A stretch of 64,000 nucleotides of DNA from assembly GCF_004011835.1 (NCBI RefSeq), contig NZ_RKLN01000002.1, positions 229,469-293,468 of the forward strand, written 5' to 3'. Positions 46,455 to 55,954 of this stretch are shown piece after piece. The notes beneath the pieces were generated by a model that saw nothing but the letters and a program-made list of their open reading frames with translations, did no database searches and was not told the DNA's origin. The position numbers and the translations under genes are program-made. Each line of letters opens with the position of its first letter. The first letter of the stretch is position 1. The DNA comes from Rhodococcus spongiicola. GTDB lineage: Bacteria; Actinomycetota; Actinomycetes; Mycobacteriales; Mycobacteriaceae.

Positions 46455-47695
46455 CGGCGGCGTGTGCACCGATCACACGAGGACCACAGCCCCTGTTGAA
46501 GGGGCGCATTCTGGTGTTCGCCGCGATCACCATGTCGGCGCTCTCACTGCGACTCGCGGTCACCTCGTTCACTCCCCTCGCGTCGCAGATCAGCGACGAA
46601 CTCGGCTTCTCGTCCACGGTCGTCGGTGTGTTCGGCATGGTGCCGACGGCGATGTTCGCGGTGTTCGGTCTCCTCACACCGGCGCTTGCGCGCCGTATCG
46701 GGCACGAATGGACCGCATTGCTCGGAATGTCGATGGCCGGCGCCGGCATGCTCACCCGCGCGATGGTGTCGGATACGTGGTCGCTGCTGGCTCTGTCCGC
46801 GCTCGCGCTCGGTGGCATGGGCATCGGCAACGTCGTCATCCCGCCACTGGTCAAGCGATACTTCAGCGATCGGGTGGCGCTGATGAGCTCGATTTATATC
46901 GCGGGTCTGCAGACAGGCACCATCGTCCCGGCCATAGTCGCGGTGCCGCTCGCGAACTCGTTCGACTGGCGGGTCTCGATCGGGGTGTGGTCCCTGCTCG
47001 GTTTCGCGGCCGCCGCGCCGTGGCTGATGGTGCTCGCCCGCAAACCCGGGGCGGGCGCCGACACCGCACCGAGGAAGCTGCCCGCCGAGTCGCGGGGGCC
47101 CGGGCGAGTTTGGCGTTCTCCGGTCGGCTGGGGCATGGCTTTCATGTTCGGCACGACGGCCCTGATCACGTACTCGATGTTCACGTGGATCCCGGAGATC
47201 CTCACCGCAGCCGGTGCGAGCGCGTCGTTCGCCGGGATCATGGTGGCGCTTTTCGCGTTCATGGGTTTGATTGCCGCGTTCGTCGCTCCGGGACTGTGCG
47301 AGCGGATGCCCAATCCGTTCCCGATCGTCGTCGGCTGTGCGATCTGCTACCTGGTCGGATTCGCCGGGCTGCTGATCGTTCCGATGTCGGCGCCGATCTT
47401 GTGGGTGGTCGCGATCGGCCTCGGGCCGAGCACGTTCCCGATGTCGCTGACTTTGATCAACCTGCGGACCCGCACCCAAGCGGGTTCGACTGCACTGTCG
47501 GGTTTCACGCAGGGCGTCGGTTACACAATCGCGTGCATCGGGCCGCTGATGTTCGGTGTGTTGCACGAGTCCACGGGTGGGTGGGAAGTGCCGTTTGCCC
47601 TGCTCGGGCTCGCGGTCGCCGTCGTTCTGATCTCGGCATGGGCGGCATGTAAGCCTCGTATGCTCGAGGACACATGGGGCGCTAGAGCGGCCTGA
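46448..47695 (+). CDS. MFS transporter, CynX/NimT family
   Basis: The 415-aa protein has twelve predicted TM helices and the CynX/NimT-type sequence LALGGMGIGNVVIPPLVKRYF. Members export or import cyanate, 2-nitroimidazole or other small compounds. ATG at 46448 is used; a TTG nine bases earlier is an alternative. Lying next to a GntR regulator and upstream of the nitrate operon, it could belong to nitrogen metabolism, but that is not shown. Confidence 0.88.
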   Translation: MTAAACAPITRGPQPLLKGRILVFAAITMSALSLRLAVTSFTPLASQISDELGFSSTVVGVFGMVPTAMFAVFGLLTPALARRIGHEWTALLGMSMAGAGMLTRAMVSDTWSLLALSALALGGMGIGNVVIPPLVKRYFSDRVALMSSIYIAGLQTGTIVPAIVAVPLANSFDWRVSIGVWSLLGFAAAAPWLMVLARKPGAGADTAPRKLPAESRGPGRVWRSPVGWGMAFMFGTTALITYSMFTWIPEILTAAGASASFAGIMVALFAFMGLIAAFVAPGLCERMPNPFPIVVGCAICYLVGFAGLLIVPMSAPILWVVAIGLGPSTFPMSLTLINLRTRTQAGSTALSGFTQGVGYTIACIGPLMFGVLHESTGGWEVPFALLGLAVAVVLISAWAACKPRMLEDTWGARAA

Positions 47696-47827
47696 CCAGC
47701 GAGTTCGTCGATCTCACAGGTCTGATTCGCGCGCGTGAGGGACTGTTGACGGACGGGTCATCAGGGGCAGCACTGACGCAACACCCGCCTCTTACCTTGG
47801 GGTCTCCGATACAGGTAGGAGGCCCAG

Positions 47828-49282
47828 GTGACCACTCTCTCCGATCAGCCCAAACAAGATCAGGACGCGCGCTCCGCGGCACCGGTAGTTCGCGGGCACT
47901 ACATCGAGCATTGGGACGCCGAGGACGTCGATGCCTGGGAAGCGGGCGGAAAGGACATCGCCCGCCGAAATCTCGTGTGGTCGGTGATCGCCGAACACGT
48001 CGGCTTCTCGGTCTGGTCGATCTGGTCCGTGATGGTGTTGTTCATGCCGTTCGACGTGTACGGCATCGACGCGGCCGGCAAGTTCTTCCTCGTCGCCGTG
48101 CCGGCACTCGTCGGTGCGCTGCTCCGGATCCCGTACACCGTAGCGACGGCCCGCTTCGGTGGCCGTAACTGGACGGTGTTCAGCGCGCTCTTGCTGCTGG
48201 TCCCGACGCTGCTCACGTTGTGGCTCGTGTTGAACCCGGGCGCGTCATACACCATGTTCATGCTGGCAGCAGCTACGGCGGGCGTCGGCGGTGGCAACTT
48301 CGCATCGTCGATGACCAACATCAACGCGTTCTACCCGCAACGGCTGAAGGGCTGGGCGCTCGGGCTGAACGCCGGCGGCGGCAACATCGGCGTGCCGGTC
48401 ATCCAGCTGGTCGGCCTGATGGTCATCGCGACCGTCGGCAACACTGAGCCGTACCTGGTGTGTGCCATCTACCTCGTGCTCATCGCGGTCGCGGCCGTTG
48501 GTGCGGCGCTGTTCATGGACAACCTCGGCAATCAGAAGGCCGATCTGCGTTCGATGCTCGAAACGCTGCGGTTCCGCGACTCGTGGATCCTGAGCTTCCT
48601 CTACATCGGCACCTTCGGCTCGTTCATCGGGTTCAGCTTCGCGTTCGGTCAGGTCCTGCAGATCAACTTCCTCGCCGGCGGGGACACCCCGGCGCAGGCG
48701 GCGCTGCACGCCGCACAGATCGCGTTCCTCGGACCGCTGCTCGGCTCCATCTCGCGTCCGTTCGGCGGTCGACTCGCCGACCGAATCGGCGGTGGCCGCA
48801 TCACCCTCTACACGTTCGGGGCGATGGTCCTGTCCGCAGCGATCCTGGTCGTGGCGGGGTCGATCGACGACGCTACTCCCGGTGCCGCGTCTGGCACCGC
48901 CATGACGGCACTGGTGGTCGGCTTCGTTGCACTGTTCGTGCTCTCGGGCATCGGCAACGGCTCGGTCTACAAGATGATCCCTTCGATCTTCGAGGCTCGC
49001 TCGAAGACGCTGGACGGTCTCGACGATGAGGGTCGTAAGGCCTGGTCGCGCAACATGTCGGGCGCACTGATGGGGTTCGCGGGCGCGGTCGGCGGTCTCG
49101 GTGGAGTCGGGATCAACCTGGTGCTGCGGGCCTCGTACCTCAGCCCCGCCAAGTCGGCGACCACGGCGTTCTGGGTGTTCCTCGGCTTCTACGTCCTGTG
49201 CGCGGTGGTGACGTGGTTCGTGTTCGTGCGCCGCACTGCCGCCAAGGAGGGCGCCGGACAACCGATCGCGGTGAAGTCGTGA
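47828..49282 (+). CDS. narK: NarK-type nitrate/nitrite transporter
   Basis: The 484-aa MFS protein has twelve TM helices and the nitrate signature GNFASSMTNINAFYP, which identifies it as a nitrate/nitrite transporter. The N-terminus has an acidic, hydrophilic extension with HYIEHWDAEDVDAWEAGG, as in many actinobacterial NarK. GTG at 47828 has AGGAGG upstream. It is the first gene of the assimilation operon; its stop overlaps the reductase start (GTGA). Confidence 0.95.
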   Translation: MTTLSDQPKQDQDARSAAPVVRGHYIEHWDAEDVDAWEAGGKDIARRNLVWSVIAEHVGFSVWSIWSVMVLFMPFDVYGIDAAGKFFLVAVPALVGALLRIPYTVATARFGGRNWTVFSALLLLVPTLLTLWLVLNPGASYTMFMLAAATAGVGGGNFASSMTNINAFYPQRLKGWALGLNAGGGNIGVPVIQLVGLMVIATVGNTEPYLVCAIYLVLIAVAAVGAALFMDNLGNQKADLRSMLETLRFRDSWILSFLYIGTFGSFIGFSFAFGQVLQINFLAGGDTPAQAALHAAQIAFLGPLLGSISRPFGGRLADRIGGGRITLYTFGAMVLSAAILVVAGSIDDATPGAASGTAMTALVVGFVALFVLSGIGNGSVYKMIPSIFEARSKTLDGLDDEGRKAWSRNMSGALMGFAGAVGGLGGVGINLVLRASYLSPAKSATTAFWVFLGFYVLCAVVTWFVFVRRTAAKEGAGQPIAVKS

Positions 49283-51417
49283 CGTCCGCAGCACCCCTGG
49301 CCACCGAGGCGGCGGCCGCTCCGACGAAGACCCACTGCCCCTACTGCGGGCTGCAGTGCGCCATGGCGCTCACGCCTGGCGGACGATCCGGGGTGAGCGT
49401 GCGCGGCCGCCAGTTCCCGACCAACCGCGGCGGGCTGTGCCAGAAGGGGTGGACGAGCGCGGAACTGCTCCGCCACCCCGACCGGCTCGAGACCCCGCTG
49501 ATCCGGGAAGCCGGACAACTGCGGCCCGCGTCGTGGGACGAAGCGCTCGACCGGGTGGTCGACGGGTTCCGGGCCGCACAGGCGGTCGGCGGCCCGGACG
49601 CGGTCGGGATCTTCGGCGGCGGTGGCCTGACGAACGAGAAGGCGTACCAGCTCGGCAAGTTCGCCCGCGTGGCCCTGGGTACGTCGAACATCGACTACAA
49701 CGGCCGGTTCTGTATGTCGTCGGCCGCCGGCGCCGGGATCCGTGCCTTCGGCCTGGACCGGGGGCTGCCGTTCCCGGTCTCGGATCTCACGTCGGCCAAG
49801 GCGATCCTGCTGGTCGGCGGCAACGTCGCCGAGACGATGCCGCCGTTCGTGGGTCATCTCACCGCCGCGGCGGAGGCCGGCGGGCTGATCGTCGCCGATC
49901 CTCGTCGGACTCCCACCGTCGAGCGTGCGCTTGCCGGCGGCGGGTTGCACCTCCAGCTCGCACCCGGCACGGATCTGCCGCTGGCACTGGGGATGCTGCA
50001 CCTGGCGGTCACCGAGGGACACCTCGACCGCGAGTACGTCGACGCTCGGACCACCGGCTTCGACGACGCATGGCTCGCGGCGGCGCAGTGGTGGCCCGAA
50101 CGCACCGAGCGCGTCACCGGCGTACCGGTGGCGGCGATGCGTCGGGCCGTGGAGATCCTGTCCCGCTCCCGCCAATCCGACACCGGCAGCTACGTGCTCA
50201 CCGCGCGCGGCACCGAGCAACACGCGACCGGCACCGACACCGTCTCCGCGTGGATCGGACTGGCGCTCGCGTTGGGGCTTCCCGGACGGCGGGGCAGTGG
50301 CTACGGCGCCGTCACCGGACAGGGCAACGGTCAGGGTGGACGCGAGCACGGGCAGAAGGCCGACCAGCTGCCCGGCTATCGCAAGATCACGGATCCTGCT
50401 GCGCGCGAACACGTTGCACGGGTGTGGGGCATCGACCCGGACGAGCTTCCGGGGCCGGGGCGCAGCGCGTACGAACTGCTCGACGCGCTGGGCCAGCCCG
50501 ATGGGCCCCGCGCGCTGATGGTGCACGGGGCGAACCTGGCGGTGTCGGCGCCGCGCGCCGGCCACGTCGTCGACCGACTGCAGTCACTGGACATGCTCGT
50601 GGTGTGCGACTTCCTGCTGTCGGAGACCGCGGCGATGGCCGACGTGGTGCTGCCGGTGCTGCAGTGGGCGGAAGAGGAGGGCACCATGACGAGCCTCGAA
50701 GGTCGGGTGCTGCGACGCCGTCGCGGCGTCGAGCCCCCCGGCGAGGCGCGTAGCGAGCTCGAGGTTCTGCAGGACTTGGCGGTTCGTCTCGGGCAACCGG
50801 CGTCGCGCTTCCCGACCGCGCCACGCGAGGTCTTCGACGAACTGCGACGCGCGTCCGCCGGAGGCGTCGCCGACTATTCCGGCATCACCTACGACCGTCT
50901 GGACGAAGGAGAGTCGTTGCACTGGCCGTGCCCCGCCGTCGACCATCCCGGGACGCCGCGGCTGTTCCTGGACCGCTTCGAAACGGAGGACGGGCGTGCG
51001 CGGTTCACGCCGGTCGACCATCGAGGTCCCAGTGAGGAACCCGATGCCGACTTCCCGTTGGTGGCGACCACGGGACGCGTTCTGGCGCATTACCAGTCGG
51101 GCGCGCAGACCCGTCGGGTGTCCGAATTGACGGAAGCCGCCGGACCGATGTTCGTGCAGGTGCATCCCGATACGGCAGCGCGGGCCGGGGTGGCTGACGG
51201 CGACGAAGCGGTGGTGCTCGGCCGTCGCGGGCGGGTCGAGGTCACGGTGCGGTGCGACGAGTCGATGCGGCTCGACACGGTGTTCCTGCCGTTCCACTTC
51301 GCCGGGGACGGTCGCGCGAATCTGCTGACCAATCCGGCGCTCGACCCGACGAGTCGGATGCCGGAGTTCAAGGTGAGTGCGGTCCGACTCGAACCGCGTG
51401 TGGGGGTGGCGTCATGA
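49279..51417 (+). CDS. Assimilatory nitrate reductase, molybdenum catalytic subunit
   Basis: The 712-aa bis-MGD enzyme (NarB/NasA type) reduces nitrate to nitrite. It has the [4Fe-4S] motif C20-x2-C23-x3-C27-x26-C54, molybdenum-ligand Cys145 in NGRFCMSSA, and a molydopterin-dinucleotide-binding end (HPDTAARAGV). Only the catalytic subunit is present; electrons probably come from the next gene product. GTG at 49279 overlaps narK, and ATGA links it to the next gene. The nitrate role is supported by NarK and NirBD. Confidence 0.93.
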   Translation: MTSAAPLATEAAAAPTKTHCPYCGLQCAMALTPGGRSGVSVRGRQFPTNRGGLCQKGWTSAELLRHPDRLETPLIREAGQLRPASWDEALDRVVDGFRAAQAVGGPDAVGIFGGGGLTNEKAYQLGKFARVALGTSNIDYNGRFCMSSAAGAGIRAFGLDRGLPFPVSDLTSAKAILLVGGNVAETMPPFVGHLTAAAEAGGLIVADPRRTPTVERALAGGGLHLQLAPGTDLPLALGMLHLAVTEGHLDREYVDARTTGFDDAWLAAAQWWPERTERVTGVPVAAMRRAVEILSRSRQSDTGSYVLTARGTEQHATGTDTVSAWIGLALALGLPGRRGSGYGAVTGQGNGQGGREHGQKADQLPGYRKITDPAAREHVARVWGIDPDELPGPGRSAYELLDALGQPDGPRALMVHGANLAVSAPRAGHVVDRLQSLDMLVVCDFLLSETAAMADVVLPVLQWAEEEGTMTSLEGRVLRRRRGVEPPGEARSELEVLQDLAVRLGQPASRFPTAPREVFDELRRASAGGVADYSGITYDRLDEGESLHWPCPAVDHPGTPRLFLDRFETEDGRARFTPVDHRGPSEEPDADFPLVATTGRVLAHYQSGAQTRRVSELTEAAGPMFVQVHPDTAARAGVADGDEAVVLGRRGRVEVTVRCDESMRLDTVFLPFHFAGDGRANLLTNPALDPTSRMPEFKVSAVRLEPRVGVAS

Positions 51418-52934
51418 GTACACGTGTTGTGATCGTCGGCAACGGGATGGCCGGTGCCCGGCTGGCCGAGGAGTTGCGCCGACGCGAGCGGGATTCGGAC
51501 CGACTCGAGATCGTCGTGCTCGGGGAGGAGCCCCGGGCCGCCTACAACCGAATTCTGCTCTCCAACGTGCTGGCGGGCAGCATCACGGCCCGCGACATCC
51601 GGCTGCGCCCGGACGATTGGTGGGCCCGAAACGACGTGGATGTCCGCGTCGGAGTGCGGGCAACGGAGATCGACGTGGACGCCCGGATCGTGCGGTGCGA
51701 CGACGGCACTGCGCTCGGCTACGACGAGATCGTCCTCGCGACCGGCAGTGTGCCGTTCGTGCCGCCGATCGACGGAATGGCTGCCGACGACGAGCGCGTC
51801 GTCACGTTCCGGACGGTCGAGGATTGCGCCCGTATCGCGGACACGGCAGGGCCCGGGTGCCGGGCGGTGGTGCTCGGTGGCGGCCTGCTCGGCCTCGAGG
51901 CCGCCCGCGGCCTGCTGCTGCGCGGGGCGGACGTCACCGTCGTGCATCCCAACGAGGTGCCGATGGAGCGTCAGATGGACGAGGGCGGCGGCAGGGTCCT
52001 CAGCGGCGTCCTGTCCGGTCTGGGGGTGCAGCTCCTGCTCCAGCGGCGAGCAGTTGCGCTGCGTGACGGCGACGCCGGTAGAGAGCTCGTCCTCGACGAC
52101 GGTAGCGTGCTGCCCGCCGAACTCGTTGTGCTGACCGCCGGTGTCCGGCCCGAGACCGACCTCGCCCGGAAGGCGGGAGTCGTCGTGGACCACGGCATCG
52201 TCGTCGACGACGCGCTCCGCACCAGCGCCCCGAATGTGTGGGCGATCGGGGAGTGCGCACAGCACCGCGGCGAGGTGTACGGCCTGGTGCAGCCCGGCTG
52301 GGATCAGGCCGCCGTGGTCGCAGACCGGATCGTCGGTGCCGACCCGGATGCCGAATACGTCGGTACTCCACCGGTCACCCGGCTCAAGGCGCACGACATC
52401 GACCTCGCCTCGATGGGCGACGTGACCGCCGACCTGTACAGCGCGGACCCGCACGACGACCGCGAAGTGCTCGTCGTCGCCGACCCGGCCCGCGGCCGCT
52501 ACGCCAAGCTCGTCGTCTCGGGCGAGCGGATCGTCGGCGCCGTGCTGCTGGGCACGCCCGACGTCGTCGGCACGATCACCCAGCTGTTCGACGCAGAGCT
52601 ACCGGTGCCGCAGGACCGAATGGCGCTGCTGACGGGCCGCGGATCCGCGTCGGCGGAGTCCGCCAGCCCGGCCGGCATGCCCGGCAGTGCGGTGATCTGC
52701 CGCTGCAACTCCGTCACCAAGGCGAATCTGACGACCGCGTGGCGAGCGGGGGCACGTTCGGTGCCGGCGCTGGCAAACGCCACCCGCGCCACGACGGGCT
52801 GCGGAGGCTGCAGTTCGGCGGTCGAGGGCATCTGCGAGTGGCTGCGAACAGCCGATCCCTCGAACGACGGCGACGCCGGCTACGCCGACAACACAGACAA
52901 CACCCGACCGGCACAGAAGGAAGGTGCGGCATGA
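51414..52934 (+). CDS. FAD-NAD(P) oxidoreductase with BFD-type [2Fe-2S] (NasB-like)
   Basis: The 506-aa protein resembles the N-terminal half of NirB: FAD site VVIVGNGMAGARLAEEL, NAD site VVLGGGLLGLEAARG, and a BFD-type [2Fe-2S] site C429-x-C431-x31-C463-x2-C466 (CRCNSVTK, TGCGGC). It lacks the siroheme domain. It most likely passes electrons from NAD(P)H to the nitrate reductase. It overlaps by ATGA both upstream and downstream neighbours. Confidence 0.9.
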   Translation: MSTRVVIVGNGMAGARLAEELRRRERDSDRLEIVVLGEEPRAAYNRILLSNVLAGSITARDIRLRPDDWWARNDVDVRVGVRATEIDVDARIVRCDDGTALGYDEIVLATGSVPFVPPIDGMAADDERVVTFRTVEDCARIADTAGPGCRAVVLGGGLLGLEAARGLLLRGADVTVVHPNEVPMERQMDEGGGRVLSGVLSGLGVQLLLQRRAVALRDGDAGRELVLDDGSVLPAELVVLTAGVRPETDLARKAGVVVDHGIVVDDALRTSAPNVWAIGECAQHRGEVYGLVQPGWDQAAVVADRIVGADPDAEYVGTPPVTRLKAHDIDLASMGDVTADLYSADPHDDREVLVVADPARGRYAKLVVSGERIVGAVLLGTPDVVGTITQLFDAELPVPQDRMALLTGRGSASAESASPAGMPGSAVICRCNSVTKANLTTAWRAGARSVPALANATRATTGCGGCSSAVEGICEWLRTADPSNDGDAGYADNTDNTRPAQKEGAA

Positions 52935-55471
52935 GCGGACGGACCGCGATCGTAATCGGACACGGCATGGTGGGGCACCGGTTCGTAGAGGCGCTGCGGG
53001 CGCGCGACGACGCCGACACGTGGTCGGTGACCGTGCTGTGCGAGGAAGAGATGCCCGCGTACGACCGGGTGGCGCTGTCGTCGTACGTCGGCTCGTGGGA
53101 CGCGAAGGAACTCGCCCTGGCGGGCAACGGTTTCGCCGACGATGCGTCCGTCGACCTGCGGGTAGGGGTGCGCGCCGAGTCGATCGACCGCGCGGCTCGC
53201 ACCGTCACGACATCGGAGGGCGATGTCCTCGGCTACGACGCGCTCGTCCTCGCGACCGGGTCGTACCCGTTCGTGCCCCCGGTGCCCGGACGCGAGCACG
53301 ATCTGTGCTTCGTCTACCGCACCCTCAATGACCTCGACGACATCCGGGCCCGAGCCGAGGCGGCCGGTCCCGGGGCCGTCGGTGTCGTGATCGGTGGTGG
53401 GCTGCTCGGACTCGAAGCCGCAAACGCGCTTCGGCAGCTCGGGATGGCGCCGCATGTCGTCGAGCACAACAGCCGGCTGATGCCGTTGCAGGTCGACGAG
53501 GGCGGCGGCACGCTGCTTGCCCGGCTGGTCACCGACCTCGGCCTGACGGTCCACACCGGGACCGGGGTCGCGTCGATCACGCCCGGACCGGCCGGGGTGC
53601 GGGTGGAGTTGTCCGACGGTGAGGTGATCGACGCCGGGATGGTGGTGTTCTCGGCGGGTGTTCGCCCGCGCGACCAGCTGGCCCGCGACGCCGGCCTCGA
53701 CATCGCCGAGCGGGGTGGAGTCCTCACCGACATTGGTTGTGTCACATCCGATCCCGCTGTCTTCGCGGTCGGCGAGTGCGCCGCGGTCGAGGGCCGGTGT
53801 TACGGACTCGTCGCGCCTGGATACGCGACCGCGGAGGTCGTCGCGGATCGACTACTCGGCGGCGAGGCCGTGTTCCCGGGTGCCGACCTGTCCACCAAAC
53901 TCAAGCTGCTCGGGGTCGACGTGGCGAGCTTCGGCGACGTGCACGCCACCACGCCCGGCGCCCTCGAGGTCGTTCTCAGCGACGCGGCGAAGGGGACCTA
54001 CGCCAAGCTCGTCGTCTCCGACGACGCCCGCACACTGCTGGGCGGCGTCCTCGTCGGCGACGCGACCGCGTACGGGTCGCTGCGCCCGCTGGTCGGAAGC
54101 GAACTTCCGGGAGACCCCGCGGCGCTGATCTCGCCGGCGGGCGAGAAGCCCGGTGCGGGCAGTCTTCCCGACGACGCGCAGGTGTGCTCGTGCAATGCGG
54201 TCACCAAGGGAGAGATCTGCGCCGCCATCGCAGACGGCGCCAACGACCTCGCCGCAGTCAAGTCGTGCACCAACGCGGGCACCACCTGCGGCGGTTGCCT
54301 GCCCACCGTGAAGTCGCTGCTCGCGGCGTCGGGGGTGGAACTGTCGAAGGCGCTGTGCGAACACTTCACCCAGTCCCGGGCCGAACTGTTCGAGATCGTC
54401 CGCGCCACCGGTACCCGGACCTTCTCGGCGCTGATCGCGCGGTATGGAACCGGAACCGGCTGCGACATCTGCAAGCCAGTCGTGGCGTCGATCCTCGCGT
54501 CCACGTCGGCGGACAATGTCGTCGACGGCGGGTCGTCCGCCCACGTCCTCGACGGCGAGCAGGCGGCGCTGCAGGACACCAACGACCACTTCCTCGCGAA
54601 CATGCAACGCAACGGCACGTACTCGGTGGTACCGCGGATGCCCGGCGGTGAATGCACTCCCGAGCAACTCATCACGATCGGGGAGATCGCCCGGGACTTC
54701 GGGCTCTACCTAAAGGTCACCGGCGGACAGCGGATCGACCTGTTCGGCGCGCGAGTGGAGCAGCTGCCGCAGATCTGGCAGCGACTGGTCGACGTCGGGA
54801 TGGAGTCGGGGCATGCGTACGGCAAGTCGTTGCGCACCGTCAAGAGCTGCGTCGGGTCCACTTGGTGCCGCTACGGCGTCCAGGACTCGGTAGGTATGGC
54901 GGTGCGGCTCGAGAACCGATACCGGGGTCTGCGAGCACCGCACAAGATCAAGCTCGCGGTGTCGGGGTGTGCGCGCGAGTGCGCGGAGGCCCGCAGCAAG
55001 GACGTCGGTGTCATCGCCACCGAGAACGGGTGGAACTTGTACGTCGGCGGCAACGGCGGCCAGAGCCCGCGTCACGCACAGTTGCTGGCCGGCGATCTCG
55101 ACGACGAGACCCTCGTCCGTTACATCGACCGTTACCTCATGTTCTACGTGCGCACCGCGGACCGGCTGCAGCGCACCGCGCCGTGGATGGAATCGCTCGA
55201 GGGTGGTCTCGATCACTTGAAGGCCGTCGTGTGTGACGACAGCCTTGGTATCGCCGAGGATCTCGAAGCGGCCATGGCCCAGCACGTCGCCGGATATAGC
55301 GACGAGTGGGCGGGCGTGCTCGAGGACCCGGAGAAGCTGTCGCGGTTCGTATCGTTCGTCAACGCGCCCGATGTGCCCGATCCCACAGTCGGCTTCGATG
55401 ACTCCGGCCCGCGAAAAGTGCCGGTCATGATGGGCGTTCCGGACGTGCCGGGCCGCCGGCAGGAAAGGTAA
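52931..55471 (+). CDS. nirB: Nitrite reductase large subunit
   Basis: NirB reduces nitrite to ammonium with NAD(P)H. The 846-aa protein has an FAD/NAD part (IVIGHGMVGHRF, IGGGLLGLEAANAL), a BFD [2Fe-2S] site C419/C421/C453/C456, a ferredoxin-like half domain and the siroheme/[4Fe-4S] domain with C640-x5-C646 and C680-x3-C684. ATG at 52931 overlaps the previous stop. It is followed by nirD after 63 bases that contain a GlnR-like box. Confidence 0.97.
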   Translation: MSGRTAIVIGHGMVGHRFVEALRARDDADTWSVTVLCEEEMPAYDRVALSSYVGSWDAKELALAGNGFADDASVDLRVGVRAESIDRAARTVTTSEGDVLGYDALVLATGSYPFVPPVPGREHDLCFVYRTLNDLDDIRARAEAAGPGAVGVVIGGGLLGLEAANALRQLGMAPHVVEHNSRLMPLQVDEGGGTLLARLVTDLGLTVHTGTGVASITPGPAGVRVELSDGEVIDAGMVVFSAGVRPRDQLARDAGLDIAERGGVLTDIGCVTSDPAVFAVGECAAVEGRCYGLVAPGYATAEVVADRLLGGEAVFPGADLSTKLKLLGVDVASFGDVHATTPGALEVVLSDAAKGTYAKLVVSDDARTLLGGVLVGDATAYGSLRPLVGSELPGDPAALISPAGEKPGAGSLPDDAQVCSCNAVTKGEICAAIADGANDLAAVKSCTNAGTTCGGCLPTVKSLLAASGVELSKALCEHFTQSRAELFEIVRATGTRTFSALIARYGTGTGCDICKPVVASILASTSADNVVDGGSSAHVLDGEQAALQDTNDHFLANMQRNGTYSVVPRMPGGECTPEQLITIGEIARDFGLYLKVTGGQRIDLFGARVEQLPQIWQRLVDVGMESGHAYGKSLRTVKSCVGSTWCRYGVQDSVGMAVRLENRYRGLRAPHKIKLAVSGCARECAEARSKDVGVIATENGWNLYVGGNGGQSPRHAQLLAGDLDDETLVRYIDRYLMFYVRTADRLQRTAPWMESLEGGLDHLKAVVCDDSLGIAEDLEAAMAQHVAGYSDEWAGVLEDPEKLSRFVSFVNAPDVPDPTVGFDDSGPRKVPVMMGVPDVPGRRQER

Positions 55472-55478
55472 TCGAGGA

Positions 55479-55494
55479 TTAACGCCGCCGAAAC
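55479..55494 (+). promoter_or_regulatory. GlnR-like box before nirD
   Basis: TTAACGCCGCCGAAAC matches the actinobacterial GlnR consensus GTnAC-N6-GAAAC at nine of ten defined positions. It lies 40 bases before nirD, inside the operon. Confidence 0.6.
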
Positions 55495-55534
55495 ACCTCG
55501 ACTTTTCAATGGACACAGCACAGGGAGGTCTGCG

Positions 55535-55954
55535 ATGACAGTGATTGAAAGTCAGGTGTCCAGCGATGTCGGTGCCCACAAGGCGCACGCGGCGGCCGAG
55601 GATCGGTACTGGACGACGGCTTGTAGCCGGAGCCACCTCATTCCGGGACGCGGCGCGGCCGTGCTGCTCCCGGACGGCAGCCAGGCGGCCCTATTCCTGC
55701 TGGCCGATGGGAGCTTGCGGGCCGTCGGCAACATCGACCCGTTCGGAAGGGCCGCGGTGATGTCGCGGGGGCTCGTCGGTGATCGCCACGGCGAGCCGAC
55801 CGTCGCGTCGCCGCTGCTCAAGCAGGTGTTCTCGCTCGTCGACGGACGCTGCCTCGACGACGAGTCGGTGCACCTACCGGTCTATCCGGTGCGGGTCGTC
55901 GCGGAGGACGCCGACGACGTCGTGCAGGTTGGCACGACCCCGGTCGAGGCGTGA
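55535..55954 (+). CDS. nirD: Nitrite reductase small subunit
   Basis: The 139-aa protein has a Rieske-like beta fold (LPDGSQAALFLLADGSLRAV, GNIDPFGRAAVMSRGLVG) but lacks the CxH and CxxH cluster ligands, as usual for NirD. It is needed for full NirB activity. ATG at 55535 with GGGAGG upstream. The stop overlaps the nnaR start. Confidence 0.94.
   Translation: MTVIESQVSSDVGAHKAHAAAEDRYWTTACSRSHLIPGRGAAVLLPDGSQAALFLLADGSLRAVGNIDPFGRAAVMSRGLVGDRHGEPTVASPLLKQVFSLVDGRCLDDESVHLPVYPVRVVAEDADDVVQVGTTPVEA

Noticed and set aside
47746-47798. TTGACG and TACCTT as the narK promoter
   Set aside because: The two elements are more than 40 bases apart, so they cannot form one promoter.
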